Origin: Monarcha castaneiventris obscurior
Taxonomy: Eukaryota; Chordata; Aves; Passeriformes; Monarchidae
Length of the DNA: 64,000 nucleotides
Assembly: GCA_026261815.1 (NCBI GenBank)
Contig: JAMPIT010000484.1
Coordinates: 10,824,501-10,888,500 of the forward strand
Direction of reading: 5' to 3'
Part shown: positions 12,901 through 25,517 of the stretch, in pieces
Numbering within the stretch: position 1 is the stretch's first letter
Layout: each line of letters opens with the position of its first letter
Translations under genes and position numbers: made by a program
The notes under the pieces: model-generated
Seen by the model: only the letters and a program-made list of their open reading frames with translations
Database searches by the model: none
What the model was told of the DNA's origin: nothing

Positions 12901-15900
12901 AGGAAGTTAATAACCCACTGGCCCTTAAAGAAGCCTTTAATGTCAGCTGCAGAGGAGTAAATAACATTGGTTTCTTCCCCCCACCTATCCCCCCTTCTTT
13001 TTCCTCTTTTAATTTGCTGCAGGAATGAAAGAGTTTGTGCTGAAATAACATCATTATCTCATAAAGCCGTCTTCCCGCAGAGGCAGAGCACAAAAGGTGT
13101 TGCCCAAGGGACTCTGGGATTTTCAGCAGCTTGACAAAGTTGCTCCAACTCCCCACCCTGAAAATTCAGGAACTCATGGAGCATTTGTCTTCACCATTTT
13201 TTCTGCCTCCATTCGGGGTCTCTTTCCTTCTTTAATAACAGAAATTCCCTCACCCACCTTTTCTTAGTATTAATTTCTATCCCCTTCCCACACCTGCAAG
13301 CCCCCAAACACAACTTCACAGCATCAGTGTAGTCAAAAGTTTCCTTTCATGTGTAACAGTTTTATCTACTATTATTGAAACTTTCTTTCTTTGACGTTGA
13401 TGCTTTCTGGGGGACGAATCATCTTTGCCTTTCATTCCTCTTAGTGCCTGTTCACTTTGAGTGCAATCACTGCTCTTTACCCTCCTCTTCCTGCATGATG
13501 GGGCTTAAGCCCTCCTGGACATCAACCACCACAGGCTCCAGACCGGGACTGGTCCCAAGAGACTCCACTGGAGTCAAGGAAACTGCTCTCGTTCATCCCA
13601 GAGCTGCCAAAACTGGAACTGAGCTCCTGACTCCAGAAGAGGTGGTGTGGCAGCAGTGTCACTAGCCTGTTCCCCTCTGGGGATGTAAAGATCCATTAAT
13701 CACACCGTGATGTAACACAAATGATCCATTATTGGAAACCCATTTTGTAGATATATTTTTCCCAGGAGAAAAAAAAAAAAAAGAATAAAACCCATATACG
13801 TGTGGCATTTATTTTTTAAAAATTTCAGGAAAAGTGTCTAGGGCTTGGGGAATGAATCCCACAAACTCTCTGCTCAGCTCAGCCACAGACCCAATACATC
13901 ACAGTACACAAATCATGCATGGATTTCTCATGGCCTCTATTTCCTCCAGTACAGTGTGTCTAAAAATGTTTGCTCTCCACACCTGGGTTATTGCTTTAGT
14001 GTTTGGAAAGGTCTTTCAAATTTCAGGCTAAACAGTCAAGTGTTGTGACTATATAAACACTTATTTTACTTACTGTACCAGGGATATTTCAAATATGGTC
14101 CTAGACTTCTGTTTTAATAATGGGAAAATGCAGGATGAATATCAAGAGCAGACTCTTAGCAATGAGATTTACTGTTATTGCAAAAAGGTCCCAAATGAAA
14201 AGTGTATGTTGGTTCTTTCAGAGCATTTAAAACTTCACTAATTCCAAAATTTTGGAAGGCATTTCCCAGAGAACAGGGATGGCCAGCCAAGCTGTGTTGC
14301 ATCTTCATGTCAGCCTGAATGGGCCATAGAACTTGCAGTGCAGCTCAGATGATGGACAGCTTGGGAGATTGTCACCACTATGAGAGCACTATGAATCCCA
14401 AGGAAACACAGGCATTAGCAGGGTAATCGTGGAGCTGAGTCTTCAAGAAGCCGAAGTTTGGTCTGTGCAGCCATGGAGAGAGACTTTAGCACCTCAGGTG
14501 GGAAACTACAAACTGGAAACAGATGGAATTCAGCATCCCATGGGAGTCCCCAGTAAGGGGCAAACTGAGGTCCCTGTCCTGTGGGACCATGGGCAGGGAG
14601 GTCTGCCCCAATCCAAGGGTCTAGCACGGATCTGGACCTTTGTCCCACCACCTCGTGTGTGACTCCTTCCCCCACCTGGTTCTGCCTCCCCACACTGCTG
14701 GAAGTTTAACAAACTGAAAGTTCCCACAGTGCTTTGAGATCCTCAGCAAAAGGCACTGCAGAAATGCAAATGTGCTCAGTTCCTAGCTCAAATACATTAT
14801 TGATTTGCTCATTTGCCAGGGGCCACTTGTCAAAAGTATAACAGCATTAGTAGCACTTGACGTAATAGGGGAATGGAGAGGTCTGTGATTAAGTTTAGAC
14901 AGCCTTGTTTGACTTAGTTAATTGGTTAAATATATTCAGTTACATGTGATGCTTCAGAATTTCGGCTCCAATAAAGTATAATATTAATTTTAATTAAAGC
15001 TCAACAGAGTTGGCCAAATATTTCTATTTTCTGAATATTTTTCTTAATCACGTAATTCATATTCTGATAAAACAGGGATTCCGGTAGCAACTAAGGCCTG
15101 AAGCACTTTGTCTGACCATGAGAACTTGAAAGAAGAATAGATAGACTAACACTGAGGAGAAGTAAATTTATTAAAATCTTTCTAACCTGAAGAAAAAAAT
15201 GAGGTGGAACAAGGAAAAATTCCCCTCTGCCTCAAGACAGGATTAACTTACGTCTATTCTGACAGATGTATTTCTGCTATTTCTTAAAAATCTAGGATTG
15301 TCATGAAAACCATAACTGCAAGAAGTTGCACCTCCTCCTAAGTTTGCCCAGAAGCCTTTGTATTGGCAATCCCTGATCATCAATTGCTCTTCCCTTTTTA
15401 AGACCTGCATCTATCACAACAGGAAGGGCAAATAGCATCCCATGGGTTGCCTTAGCTAAGGGTCCCAAAAAGTGGGCACTATCACCACTGAACCCTGAAT
15501 GATTCCAGAGACAGAATTCTTTTAGTTTCCTGATTAAGGACACTCTTGTAGGACTCCTCCTTTATTTCAGTGCTTTTCTGAGGAGGAAACGTTCGTGCCA
15601 GGGACATGCTCACACCACAGGCAGATTTGCAAAGAGATGCTCCATGTGGCCAGGAAACTTTCCTTAGCTCTTGCCTGGAGAGGTTTGGTCTGGCTTGCTG
15701 AACTGCTGCTATCCTTAGGCCATAAAGATGTCCATCCAAAGCACATCTCTGGTTACATGAGGAATGTGCAAGCCCCAGTAACACTGTCAGACTGGCATAA
15801 CTGGAACAGTCTCACCTGACCACTACAGCACAGCAAGACATCCAGCAGGTGCTCAAAAGGAGGCGTTGGCTGACTCCAGTGAACCTCACTGACGTAATAA

Positions 15901-18900
15901 TTACAAGAGTGGGTATTGCCTCCTTAATGACAGCAATTGAAAGTGCAAATACAGCCGCAGCACATTAAAAATAGCCCACTGCTCCCATGAAGCAGCAGCT
16001 GCATCCGAGGACTTTTCCCAATGCAGAGCTCTCAGGACCGCCCCCCACAGCTTTCCTGGCAACTTCCCAGCCCTCTGCTTTGCATTTCAATTTTTTTTTC
16101 CTTCTTTCCCTTTAAATGCAGACTCAGAGGTCTGAAAGAAGAAAGATGGAAGGCAATTCTTGTGCTGCCTACTGGCCATAGTCTAGTTTTCTTAATATTA
16201 CCTACACAGGCAGTCAATTAAAATAATGTGATATTTTTCTTTTGCAGTGTTGTGATCCAGCTCCGCAAGCCTTTAATTATCTGTATAAGTGGAGCCAGGA
16301 CTGGGAGAGGGTGGAAAGAGCATCTATTCCTTCAGCTGATCTGTCCCTGATAGCATTTAGCTTAGGTATTTTGAGCCTAGTGATAAAAAATAACCCCCTT
16401 TTGCTTGTTTTTCCCAGTGCTCTCAGCTGCAAGACCATTAAGGCTCTAATCTCCTGAATTCCACAGGATCTAAATGGCCAGGCACATCTATATGCACTTC
16501 ATTGATCAAGGGCTCCAGCTTGGCCCAATGGTCACACCTTGCATAAAAGATGAATTCATAGATCTTCTTTAGAGCATCTGTATGTGGTAAATGATGTTCC
16601 TGACAGGGCTGATAAACCCCAGCACCAACTTCTGCTGGTTCAACTCCATGTTTAATGATGCACCCCACTCTAACTTTTTATCACCTGTTTTTTGTACACC
16701 TTCCCTTGGAGCAAGCACAGCAGGGAGTGCCTGGAGCAGAAGGTGCAGTGTCCTGCTCCTTCCCAGAGCTCTGGCAGGAATGCTCCAACTCTAAATAAAA
16801 CGGGTCATTTCCAGCTTTGGGGTGAACTGCTCTCCTTGCTCACATCTTCCTCTAACCCACATCAGACGTCATGAAGGTGGACGAAGGGGCAGTCTCCAAC
16901 ATCAAATGGGAGACAAGAACAAAATCCTGTGCATTGTGTTAGTGGTTCATGGCCCTGATGCCTGGGCAGTGCTAGGCTTTGCTGAATCGTGCTGTCTGTA
17001 GTGGTTAACGAGTATGGCAGTGGCATTATGCATAAAAGGCCACAAGCAGGTTGGGACCCAGTGTGCAGCAGCCCAAAGGAAGAAGGCTGATATCTCACTC
17101 TTGTGTTAGAGAAACCAGAGTTATGTTCTCAGGGGAGTCAGTCATGGGGCTGGGATAGGCTGAGATATAATTATGGAATAATGCATGTTCTTTTCCCACC
17201 ACTCCCCCCTTTCTAAATTAGCTGTCATGTCACTAAAAACGTTTCTGTGTTCCACAATCAGTCCACTTAACTGTAACAAAGCAGCGCAGATCTATCAAAC
17301 TCACAATGAGCTCCACTAATGATCACTGAAATTACCAAATCAGTCCTGCTTCCCAACACCCTGCCCTTCCCTCCGCGCCCCTCGTCAATCAGAGCTCTGC
17401 TTGTGGCCCTGCTCGAGGGGAAATGATGGTGTCAGGCTCCACATCCACGTTGTTTTGCCATGCAAAGCTGTTCTTCTGGATGCAGAGTGATGAGGTTGTT
17501 GGGATTGTGCCTTTTTTCACTACGAGGGGGATGCTGGATGCCGGGGGTGGCTCTAGGCAGGCACTGGAGGCACTGGAGGGAGAGCAGCAGAGGCACAACC
17601 AGCAATAAAATACCGGCAGAATGCATTGTTCCTGCTCCCTGATTATGCATTTAACTGCATTGCTAAGCACATCTTTTTTTTTTTTTTTCCTGTAACTGCT
17701 CCTCGGAAGTGCAATCTCACTACTATTCAGATACAATGTGGCTTCTATTCTCTCTCCCAGTTTTAATTATGTGTCCGCCACTGCTCCTTCTCCAAGCTGG
17801 CGGTCTCTGAGATTCATAATTTCAGCCTGACACCATAGTAACCACTTAGTTTGATTCAAGACTCTAATGTCATCACTGGCTGGTCTTGAATAGAGCAGGG
17901 AGAGAGGGTGTAATTTGAAGGCAGCATCACATAGAAACTGCAATTATTTCTCACTTTCGGAGGGAAATGTAAACAAAAGGTCATCGCTGGTCAGTGCTCT
18001 TCATTTCCATCCTCACACACTGACAAGCTGACTTTTTTGTTTATTATTTATTTCCTCACCCACTTACATGCCTCCACACCGACACCAGGAGCAGCAGCCA
18101 GTGCTAGTTATCACCCCTGTGTAGGGACATGACTACTCCACTGGGAGGATCCCTCTGGTGTTTGAAAATGGCCCCAGGCGGCTTTGGAAACCAGTCTGGT
18201 TCCCATTAAGAGACTGGAAGGGACTGTCCCTGATGGGGCATACAGCTACTACAGCCCTCCTGCTACAGCCAGAGGCTACAACAGACAGTACGCACCAGTG
18301 ACAGACATCCCCGGCTTCTGCTGTCCTTGCATGGAAATGACTTGATTCAGTTTCTCTTCTTTCTTTTCTGCCTTCTCTCATTCAGTTCCCACGTAAAATT
18401 TCTTACACTGTTCCTCTTAAATTAAATACGTGAGTGTCTGCCCTAGGGATCAGACTCCATGACTCCAGGAATGACCCGAGAGTCCCCGAGAGCCCTCCCA
18501 CGTCCTGCCAGCTCAGAGGAATGGTCACACAGGCTCATACTGAAAGAGCTGCTGGGCAGCAGTGCCACAGCACAAGACACTTGCCCAAGGTCCATGGTTT
18601 GCCCCTTCTCTGGACACAACCTTTCTCTGATCCTACTGGGAATGGCAAAGACACATAAGATGAATATCAGAAAGACAGATGAATGTGTACTCACAGAAAA
18701 ATGCAATTCACTCGGCAGCATTCGCTGCAAATCCTGCTGCACTAAATGAAGCTTTCCTGCCTTCCCCCAATGGCTCAGTGATAGAAAGGAGTTAAGTGAA
18801 AATAAATGCTCATATCAAATCACAGGTATTGATTTTCTGAGCTAGTAAATGAAGGCACTTTATCTCCGATGGGAGATTGAATGTCTGTGTGCCATGCTTT

Positions 18901-20875
18901 GCTCCATTTTCATAAAAAGGAAGGCATGGTGGAATTATTTTACCTGGCTTCTCATAAAGTGAGAGGGAGCAGATTCTCATGTCCATGACAAGGGGTATCA
19001 ATCAGGAACAACGTCATCACAGTGATGGAGCCACTGAGGATTGACAATGGAATAGCAAGCCTGGAAGGCTGGTCCCGGGCATTGGCTCGTCCTTCAGCAG
19101 ATGTAGCAGTGTCTTTCATGGGTCCCTGTAGTCCCCTTCCATCTCCAGGTGATGGGGATGGGCAGTTCTCTTGCAGTTTTTGCTTTGGTTTGCTAGAAGG
19201 TAATCTTACATCTAAATCATTTAATTCTACTGGCTGGTTTAAGATGAGAACAAGAGTTTCACTGCTACTTATGCCCTTTTTGAGCTCTAATGAATTCTGA
19301 GCAGGATGTGATATTAAAATTATAGGTACATTACATTTAATAATCTGCAGAAAGCCTTAAAGGGAGCTGTCCATGGCCTTGAGGAGTCGTTTAGAAGATC
19401 AAAGCTGACTGATGCAAAGTAATTCATATAGACAGGAAGTTACACTCACAAAGGTCCTTGGAAACACAACCTCTTTTTGACCACGTTCACCTACACAGGC
19501 ATGACTAAAAGTGAAAGAGCTGAATTTCTGCATCTGAGATCTACAGATCTGTGTTCAAACCTTCTGTCTTATCTGGCAGTTACCCATCTTATCAGGCAGA
19601 TCTCTGGCACTAGCAATCCATCTCTGCAGCCCTCCACCCATTTCACTATGCAGCCAGCCCTGATGTATTTTGCTGCTGATATTTTTCAAAGTGAAAGAGA
19701 TCAAATATATAAAAATAGATACAAAGAAACAAGCCATTAAAAAGCAGACCCCATGCTTTTGCAGAACATGGATCGTTCTGGTATAAAATTGTGCTGCTAA
19801 AAAAAACCCTGCATTTTCACTCCCTGCCTTTCGTGGCCCTGCACACCAAGATAAATCAGAGAGGGTCCAGTTTAATCCACTGACAGGGAGAAATTAAATG
19901 GCAGGCGGATTTCAGCCAGGAGTGACTTTTGCATGGGTGAAGGATGATTAGGAGAGACACTCATGTTCCTGACTTGGAACCTGGCTGCCTTTTACGTCCC
20001 CGTAGTACTCAGTGGAGAGCCAATCTGGAATCACTGTCTCCAGGGACGCAACCACTGACCTTAAACTCCGAGGCCTCTCTGTGTCCTCAACTTGAAGAGA
20101 CCTGGGATGATATTTGGAGTTTAAGAGAGGGTTGGCATGGCCCAATGCTAGTGCTCTGTCCAACCCTAGCCTTACAATTTCTGCTGAATTCTGAGGGAAC
20201 AGAACCAAAATCAAGTCCATCACTTTGGTGGAGAAAAGCTCATTTGTCCCATTGTGTATTTCCATAGGACAATAGGAGAGAAAATTGTCTCTTGATAATT
20301 ACTGGTTGAATCTGAGAGGTGGGAAGGGGCAGTATTTGTCTGAAGAAGACACAATGTTCACTTTGCTGGGAAGGAAACCTACAGTATATGGGAAGCTGAT
20401 CAGACTTCTGTCCCTGTCAGCCCTCCTTCCACCAGCCACTGAACATGGCCTGTAGGGCAGTGCTGTCGTGATGTCAGGCTCCCACAGTGGTCTTTGCTGT
20501 GCAGTTGCAAAGCAGCACTGTGATAATAAAAGAAATAGTTTTGTGACAGCGTCCTTTGAAATTTACTTTATTATTTCTCGGTTATTGTACCTCCTCAAGG
20601 TGGTATGTGAAATCTTCCAGGAGGCCAGATCTGCTCAGGGAGGTGGGCACTTGAAATAAATAAATGGAACAAGGTACTCTTTTATAGATCTCAATTGAAA
20701 CATTCAAGTCACTTTTGTCAGAGTCATGGGGCAAATAGGTGAGAATTCCTTTTTATTCCCAGTGGGAGGGTTGAACATAAAGCCTTATCATTCTGTTTTG
20801 GTAGGACTTTGATTTTCATGATGACAATCATTTTATACCACCAAGATTTTTTAGGCTCTCTTTGCAACTGGTTGT
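6974..20875. other. Gene-poor noncoding stretch with A/T homopolymers
   Basis: No gene is supported. Homopolymer tracts occur at about 13768-13782 (A) and 17671-17688 (T). Segments rich in TAAT/ATTA cores and lacking low complexity, for example 12800-12960, 14920-15060 and 15890-16000, have the texture of developmental noncoding elements, but one sequence cannot prove conservation. A strong acceptor-like site at about 16245 opens into a frame ending at 16457, with no recognisable protein. Confidence 0.45.
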
Positions 20876-20930
20876 GGGTTTGGGGTTTTTGGAGGGGGAG
20901 AAGAGGGATTGTTTTGGGGGGCTTGGGGGG
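20876..20930 (+). other. G-run cluster, potential G-quadruplex
   Basis: At least five runs of three to six G lie within about 55 bases on the + strand, separated by short T- or A-containing loops. This satisfies the usual sequence rule for an intramolecular G-quadruplex. It sits in otherwise AT-leaning DNA with no gene beside it. Folding is an inference from the pattern. Confidence 0.6.
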
Positions 20931-22162
20931 CTTTTTTTGTAGTGGAGGAAAAGGACATGCTACTTTTTATTATTATCCCTCCCACCCACTTGTCTGAGGC
21001 ATCTTTTTCAATAGTCTTCTTACTGCAACAAGCAGAAACACCATCGTGGTCAACCTTTCCACAGAGTGTGAACATCAATTGTCGCTTACTAAGCTGAAGC
21101 TAAAATACTCATAGAACAGTTTTAACAAACTGTTAAAAAGAAGAAAGCATCCACGCTGTGGTGGAAAACATAAAACGCAGTAATTGTCCAAACCTTCAAG
21201 AAAGACTGTCTCTGTAGGGAGGGGGAGACCTTTTTCTTTCCTGTGGCAAATTGCCAGAAGACTCCAGGAGACCTCACTTCACCAATAAATATTTATTTTT
21301 AGGCACAAAATCACCTTTATTTCCCTTGATTCCTGTGAATTTGTTCCAAAGGCAGAGAAGAGAATCTAATACCTTTCCCTGCCCAGTTTCCTGCACATGC
21401 TAGCCCTATCTCACATTGCTGCTCTTTTTTGAGTGCTTTCTGAATCTGATTTATTTGCAGTCGCACAAAGGAAAAAAAAGGGTCTTCCTTTCACGTCTAC
21501 ACAGCAACAAGAGGGAGAACTGGAGCATGTGTAGACATATAGGGTGAATTAATCTGATTAAATTCAGGCTTCTAAGTTTAAGCTAGTCACCCAAAGCTCC
21601 TTTTGTGCAGTAGAAAGACATCTCATCAATATACAGTCAATGGAGCCAGAGGTGTAATTCATCTCATTCCAAAGCAGATGCCTAAAGTAGGTCACATGAA
21701 TCACACCCTGGAGAGCTTTTTTTCTCCCCATTGACTGTAGAAAGATCCCACCGTGACTAAACCACTTGTAGATACTACAACCAAGGTTGACTGAGTGGCT
21801 CCTCTCCATTGCACTGTGCCACTCCATGCCTTCGAATGCTTATGTGAGCCACTCTTCTCCCCTGACATCTCTGATGTTGAGGGTTTGCTGTTGTCCTGAC
21901 TTACTCCAGGAAAGTAAGGCAGGTCCAGCTATGGAGATACAGGGATAAAGGCACAGGTCTCACTGAGGGACCCTGAGGCAGCCTAGAAGAGCACTGAGAG
22001 CAGGGTAGAGCAATATGGAAAAGAAGGTGCCCTAATGACATTGTTATCCTGATCTTGGATACACCAGAGAGCCCTGTGCAGGACAGCACAGCTTTATAGA
22101 GCAGTGCTCTGAAAGCATCTTTTGGCAATCAGACATGACCTACGGAAGTTCTCACTTGCCAC
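20931..22162. other. Noncoding, small hairpin
   Basis: No gene is seen. A perfect 8-bp inverted repeat with a 4-nt spacer lies at 21115-21134. The rest is ordinary unique sequence. Confidence 0.5.
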
Positions 22163-22200
<38 letters not shown>

Positions 22201-22201
22201 C
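22163..22201. repeat. (CAT)13 microsatellite
   Basis: Thirteen perfect tandem CAT/ATC triplets. No flanking coding frame or splice context suggests translation, so it is an intergenic trinucleotide microsatellite. Confidence 0.95.
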
Positions 22202-22665
22202 ACCTGGAGTAACCAAGAGGCAGGGAAAGAAGATGACAACATGATTGAAGCACCAGAATATAGGAGCTCAACCCTTTTTCTCTGCTATGGAATGCAATTC
22301 GCTGCCTCTGTGACTCCATTTCCCTCCTGTGGCACTGAAATAAATATCTCTTCTTTCCCGCTCCTCAGATTTATCTCTTGGATCTTGAATTTCTTATCAT
22401 CTTACTAGGTGACAGGGGATGAAGGTATAAACCCATCCATACCCAGTGAGCTGTTGATCTCTGGACTTGATACACAGCTTTAGTCCAAATAGCAATAGCA
22501 TTAGTATTTGGAGATGGGGGAAGCAATTGAGAGCGTAGTTGGGAATGTGAAATGGGTTCACTTGGTCATTTTGTTGGAGAAAAGGCGTTTTTCCTTTCTC
22601 TGCCAGGAGATTCTTTAACTGACCTTTAGATTAAAAAAATACCCAGACAAACAAACAAAGAAAGA
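22202..22665. other. Noncoding spacer
   Basis: Unique sequence between the CAT and GGAGA repeats. The last 20 or so bases become A-rich with AAAC and AAAG steps leading into the purine tract. No gene seen. Confidence 0.5.
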
Positions 22666-22974
22666 AGGAGAGGAGAGGAGAGGAGAGGAGAGGAGAGGAG
22701 AGGAGAGGAGAGGAGAGGAGAGGAGAGGAGAGGAGAGGAGAGGAGAGGAGAGGAGAGGAGAGGAGAGGAGAGGAGAGGAGAGGAGAGGAGAGGAGAGGAG
22801 AGGAGAGGAGAGGAGAGGAGAGGGAGAGGAGGAGGGAGAGGAGAGGAGAGGAGAGGAGAGGAGAGGAGAGGAGAGGAGAGGAGAGGAGAGGAGAGGAGAG
22901 GAGAGGAGAGGAGAGGAGAGGAGAGGAGAGGAGAGGAGAGGAGAGGAGAGGAGAGGAGAGGAGAGGAGAGGAGA
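22666..22974. repeat. (GGAGA)n polypurine satellite-like tract
   Basis: About 309 bases of nearly perfect GGAGA pentamers. A first block of about 157 bases and a second of about 139 bases are separated by an irregular purine segment at about 22821-22840, where extra G or GGA units shift the register. The + strand is all purine and the minus strand all pyrimidine, the composition that can form triplex (H-DNA) structures. On the minus strand all three frames stay open because TCTCC repeats contain no stop, so they give artificial Leu-Leu-Ser-Ser-Pro frames that should not be annotated as proteins. The tract is likely to vary in length and may be collapsed or misassembled. Confidence 0.97.
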
Positions 22975-24928
22975 CCACCCAAACTTAAGCCAGACAGCAC
23001 GAAAACAGAGCTGTGAAATGCACACCAGTCTGCTCAGGTCTAACTAGAAGCCCTCCAAAGATGAATCCGAAAGTTACTCGTGAGATTTTGGTGCCTAGTG
23101 AAGAGAACTTTTTAAAGAAAAGGAAAGAAACCTGTTGCAGTCAGAACAAGTCAGTGCTTCACACAGCTGTTTTCATGAATCTAGAACGACACTCCATACA
23201 TTATTTAAACCATCCAATTTATTGAACAGCTCAAACAGGTTCTCTCTACAGCAGTCAGAGTTGACAAGGGCTCCCAGAAAACTTTGCAAGACGTTCTGCT
23301 TTCAGTCAGTGCTGCTCCAGCCATGGCAAGCTTTGCTCCCTTGCCTGGATCATTTGCATGTATAAAGACCTTCCTCCTGTCACCTCTTTCCTGCCTCAGA
23401 GCAGAACCTCTGGTGTTAGCAAGAGTCACCTGTGCTTCTTCAGAGAGAGGTGGTGTAGAGCTTCATGGCCCCAGGCCAGCGCCTACGTATGCGGTGATGA
23501 CTCCACTGGCAACATCACAGCAGCGATATAGCAGAGAGCACAGGAAAAGATGAGCCTTTAATAACATCTATTCAGAGATCTGTTGGAACTGAAATAGCAG
23601 ACATGAGCTGCAAGGCGAGTGCTCCCATCCATGGGCTTCAAGAGAAAACTGTGGTTAAAATCCTTTCCAGCACTCCCAGTGAACTGGCCACCCTCGGGTA
23701 TCAAAAAGATGCATATGCCACAAAAGGAGTTAGAAGTCCACATGTTTCCAGATAAAACCCACACAGGTAGGTCTCTTACAAGTTGTGGAACTGGGAAGAA
23801 AACCAAACTTTTTCACCCTTCCAGTAATCTTTGTTCTTCAGCCTTCACTTGAAAGAAAGTTTATACCTTCAGTTGACGTACCCCAACAAGCTCTTTTTCT
23901 TTTCCTTAGTAACAATCCTTTGCCTCTCCAAGATTTTCTCACATCTGAGTCACAAAGTTTTGTGTTTATGTTGGAAATGTGTGTGAGCAGATCTTCCCTA
24001 ACTAGTAGGGCATTGGCAAGAAGCAGCTGAACAGGAACATGCTCGTACATGCACAGACACACTCAATGGACCCAGCACAGCTAGTTATAAATCTAATCAA
24101 CTGGCAAGCACTGCAAGCCTTATGCTGCCCATAAATAATTCACTGCCAGGATGCTTGTAGGAACAGCACCTTCTGCAGAGTCCACGGGAAGTTCTAACAG
24201 GTACCAAGCCCTGCTGACTCCAGTTATTAATCGTTTTTATTGCTGCAGTGCCAAAGGGCCAACACAGAATGAGCCCCCTTTGGCCTAAGCACTGTATAAA
24301 CACAGACTCTTGGGTGTAAAAGGACGTTGGGAGGAGAAATGTCTGATATAACTGTGTTAGCTCAGCCCCAGGACTGTCAAGACACAAAATTTCTTTCCTC
24401 TCCAAGAAACAGCAATGGCTTTTAGGCAAAATTCTCTGCTTTGTGGTAGAAATAGACCCAAGCTGCTGAGTGTGGAGTCTGAGAAGGATGGGAATGTCTC
24501 AAGCTCTAAAGGATCTGTATGTGTTTGACTGACTAGACCGGTCTCTGCAGCATGTTTCATCCCACTGGGAGGAAGTGGCTCAGCAGGGAGGAAGATTTTG
24601 CCCCTTCAGAGGGCCCTGGGGTGTGATGAAGGACTTGGGAGGGGACCTGAGTGGACCAACGCCAAGGCAATGTGCAGAGTGGGGCAGGGCATGTAGCTGT
24701 AAGAAGGTGCTCTCCATCATGGTTCCAGACCAGAGTGAGCCAAAACAAATGGAGAGGGGAATCTCCATTGCCGGGAGCATCCAAATCCAGAGGAGGCAAA
24801 CTCAGCAGAAGAAATTTCCTTTTCTTTGTCACCTTTTCTGCCTGAGGACTTCAGGTTGGTGGGAGGAAGAGCTGAGATGGCAAAAAAACAATGACTCCTG
24901 TTAGGATTGAGTGACTCTGACAGGTTTA
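22975..24928. other. Noncoding upstream flank of the MROH-like gene
   Basis: No family-like MROH exon is recognised here, and no TATA box or CpG island marks a promoter. An untranslated first exon could lie here unseen. GC content rises from about 24.55 kb onward. Confidence 0.4.
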
Positions 24929-25399
24929 ATGTCAGCGAGGGGCAGAGACCAGGCTCTGCAGTGTGATGAAAGGAATGTCTTGAGGGCACACTGGGGTATC
25001 TCAACACGGGGCTCTGGGACACACCAGAAGGCACCAGCGATGTCACCAGGGCAAAGGGAGCCCAGGTGCCCAGGGCTGAGCCGGCCACATGCCACCCAGG
25101 GACGCTCTGTCCCTCCCTCCTGGTCAGTTGGCCACGGGGTTCCATTGCCAGGGGCAGGTTCCCTGTCAACAGTCCCTGGGGATCTGTTGCCAGGGGCAGG
25201 TGGTGTGTTGCAGGGGGTACCCTACAGTTACTCGGTAACTGACACTGCAGTGCGTGTGGTGGCCCCTAGCCCACGGTGTCCATCAGGACAAAACTGGAGA
25301 ACTGAGCTGGTGAAAGCCCCTGTGCACAGCCAGCCCCACATCTTGCCCCATAGCATAGACGAGGCATTTGTGGAAGCTTCTCCAGTCCCCATCCAAAGG
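24929..25399 (+). other. Open 5' region of MROH-like gene, untranslated or N-terminal
   Basis: The frame of the first recognised coding exon stays open upstream to an ATG at 24929, which would add about 157 residues. That ATG has a poor context (T at -3 and T at +4), and the extra peptide is Gly/Pro/Ser-rich with no likeness to MROH proteins. I prefer to read this as 5'UTR or intron. Two copies of a 'tgccaggggcagg' phrase at about 25146 and 25189 indicate small local duplications. Confidence 0.35.
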
Positions 25400-25517
25400 A
25401 TGGCAGAGAGAGCCCTCGGCTGCTCCGGGGTGGCCCTGGAGAAGGATGGGGCTCCCCAGGAGAGCAGCTCTCTGGTGGAGCCCCATGATGTGACTGCAGA
25501 GCAGCCACTTGAGCCTG
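25400..25517 (+). CDS. MROH-like exon 1 (first recognised coding exon)
   Basis: Encodes about 39 residues starting MAERALGCSG, rich in Glu, Ser and Pro, as expected of the disordered N-terminus before the first helix. It ends in phase 1 at a strong donor (GTGAGTG at 25518). The left limit is only a start-codon choice; the exon may extend upstream or be preceded by others. Confidence 0.55.

Noticed and set aside
16242..16457. Strong TTTCTTTTGCAG acceptor opening into a 70-codon frame
   Set aside because: No donor or poly(A) signal in the right place and no recognisable protein; probably a chance acceptor.
17671..17688. T-run considered as the tail of a minus-strand retrogene
   Set aside because: No retrotransposed body or target-site duplication was recognised; the same applies to the runs at 6940, 13768 and 45114.
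22615..23025. Long minus-strand frames with Leu-Leu-Ser-Ser-Pro repeats
   Set aside because: They are translations of the GGAGA tract, open in all three frames because the pentamer has no stop codon.
24929..25399. Upstream ATG giving a 157-residue longer N-terminus
   Set aside because: Poor start context and a Gly/Pro-rich peptide unlike the family; the ATG at 25400 fits better.
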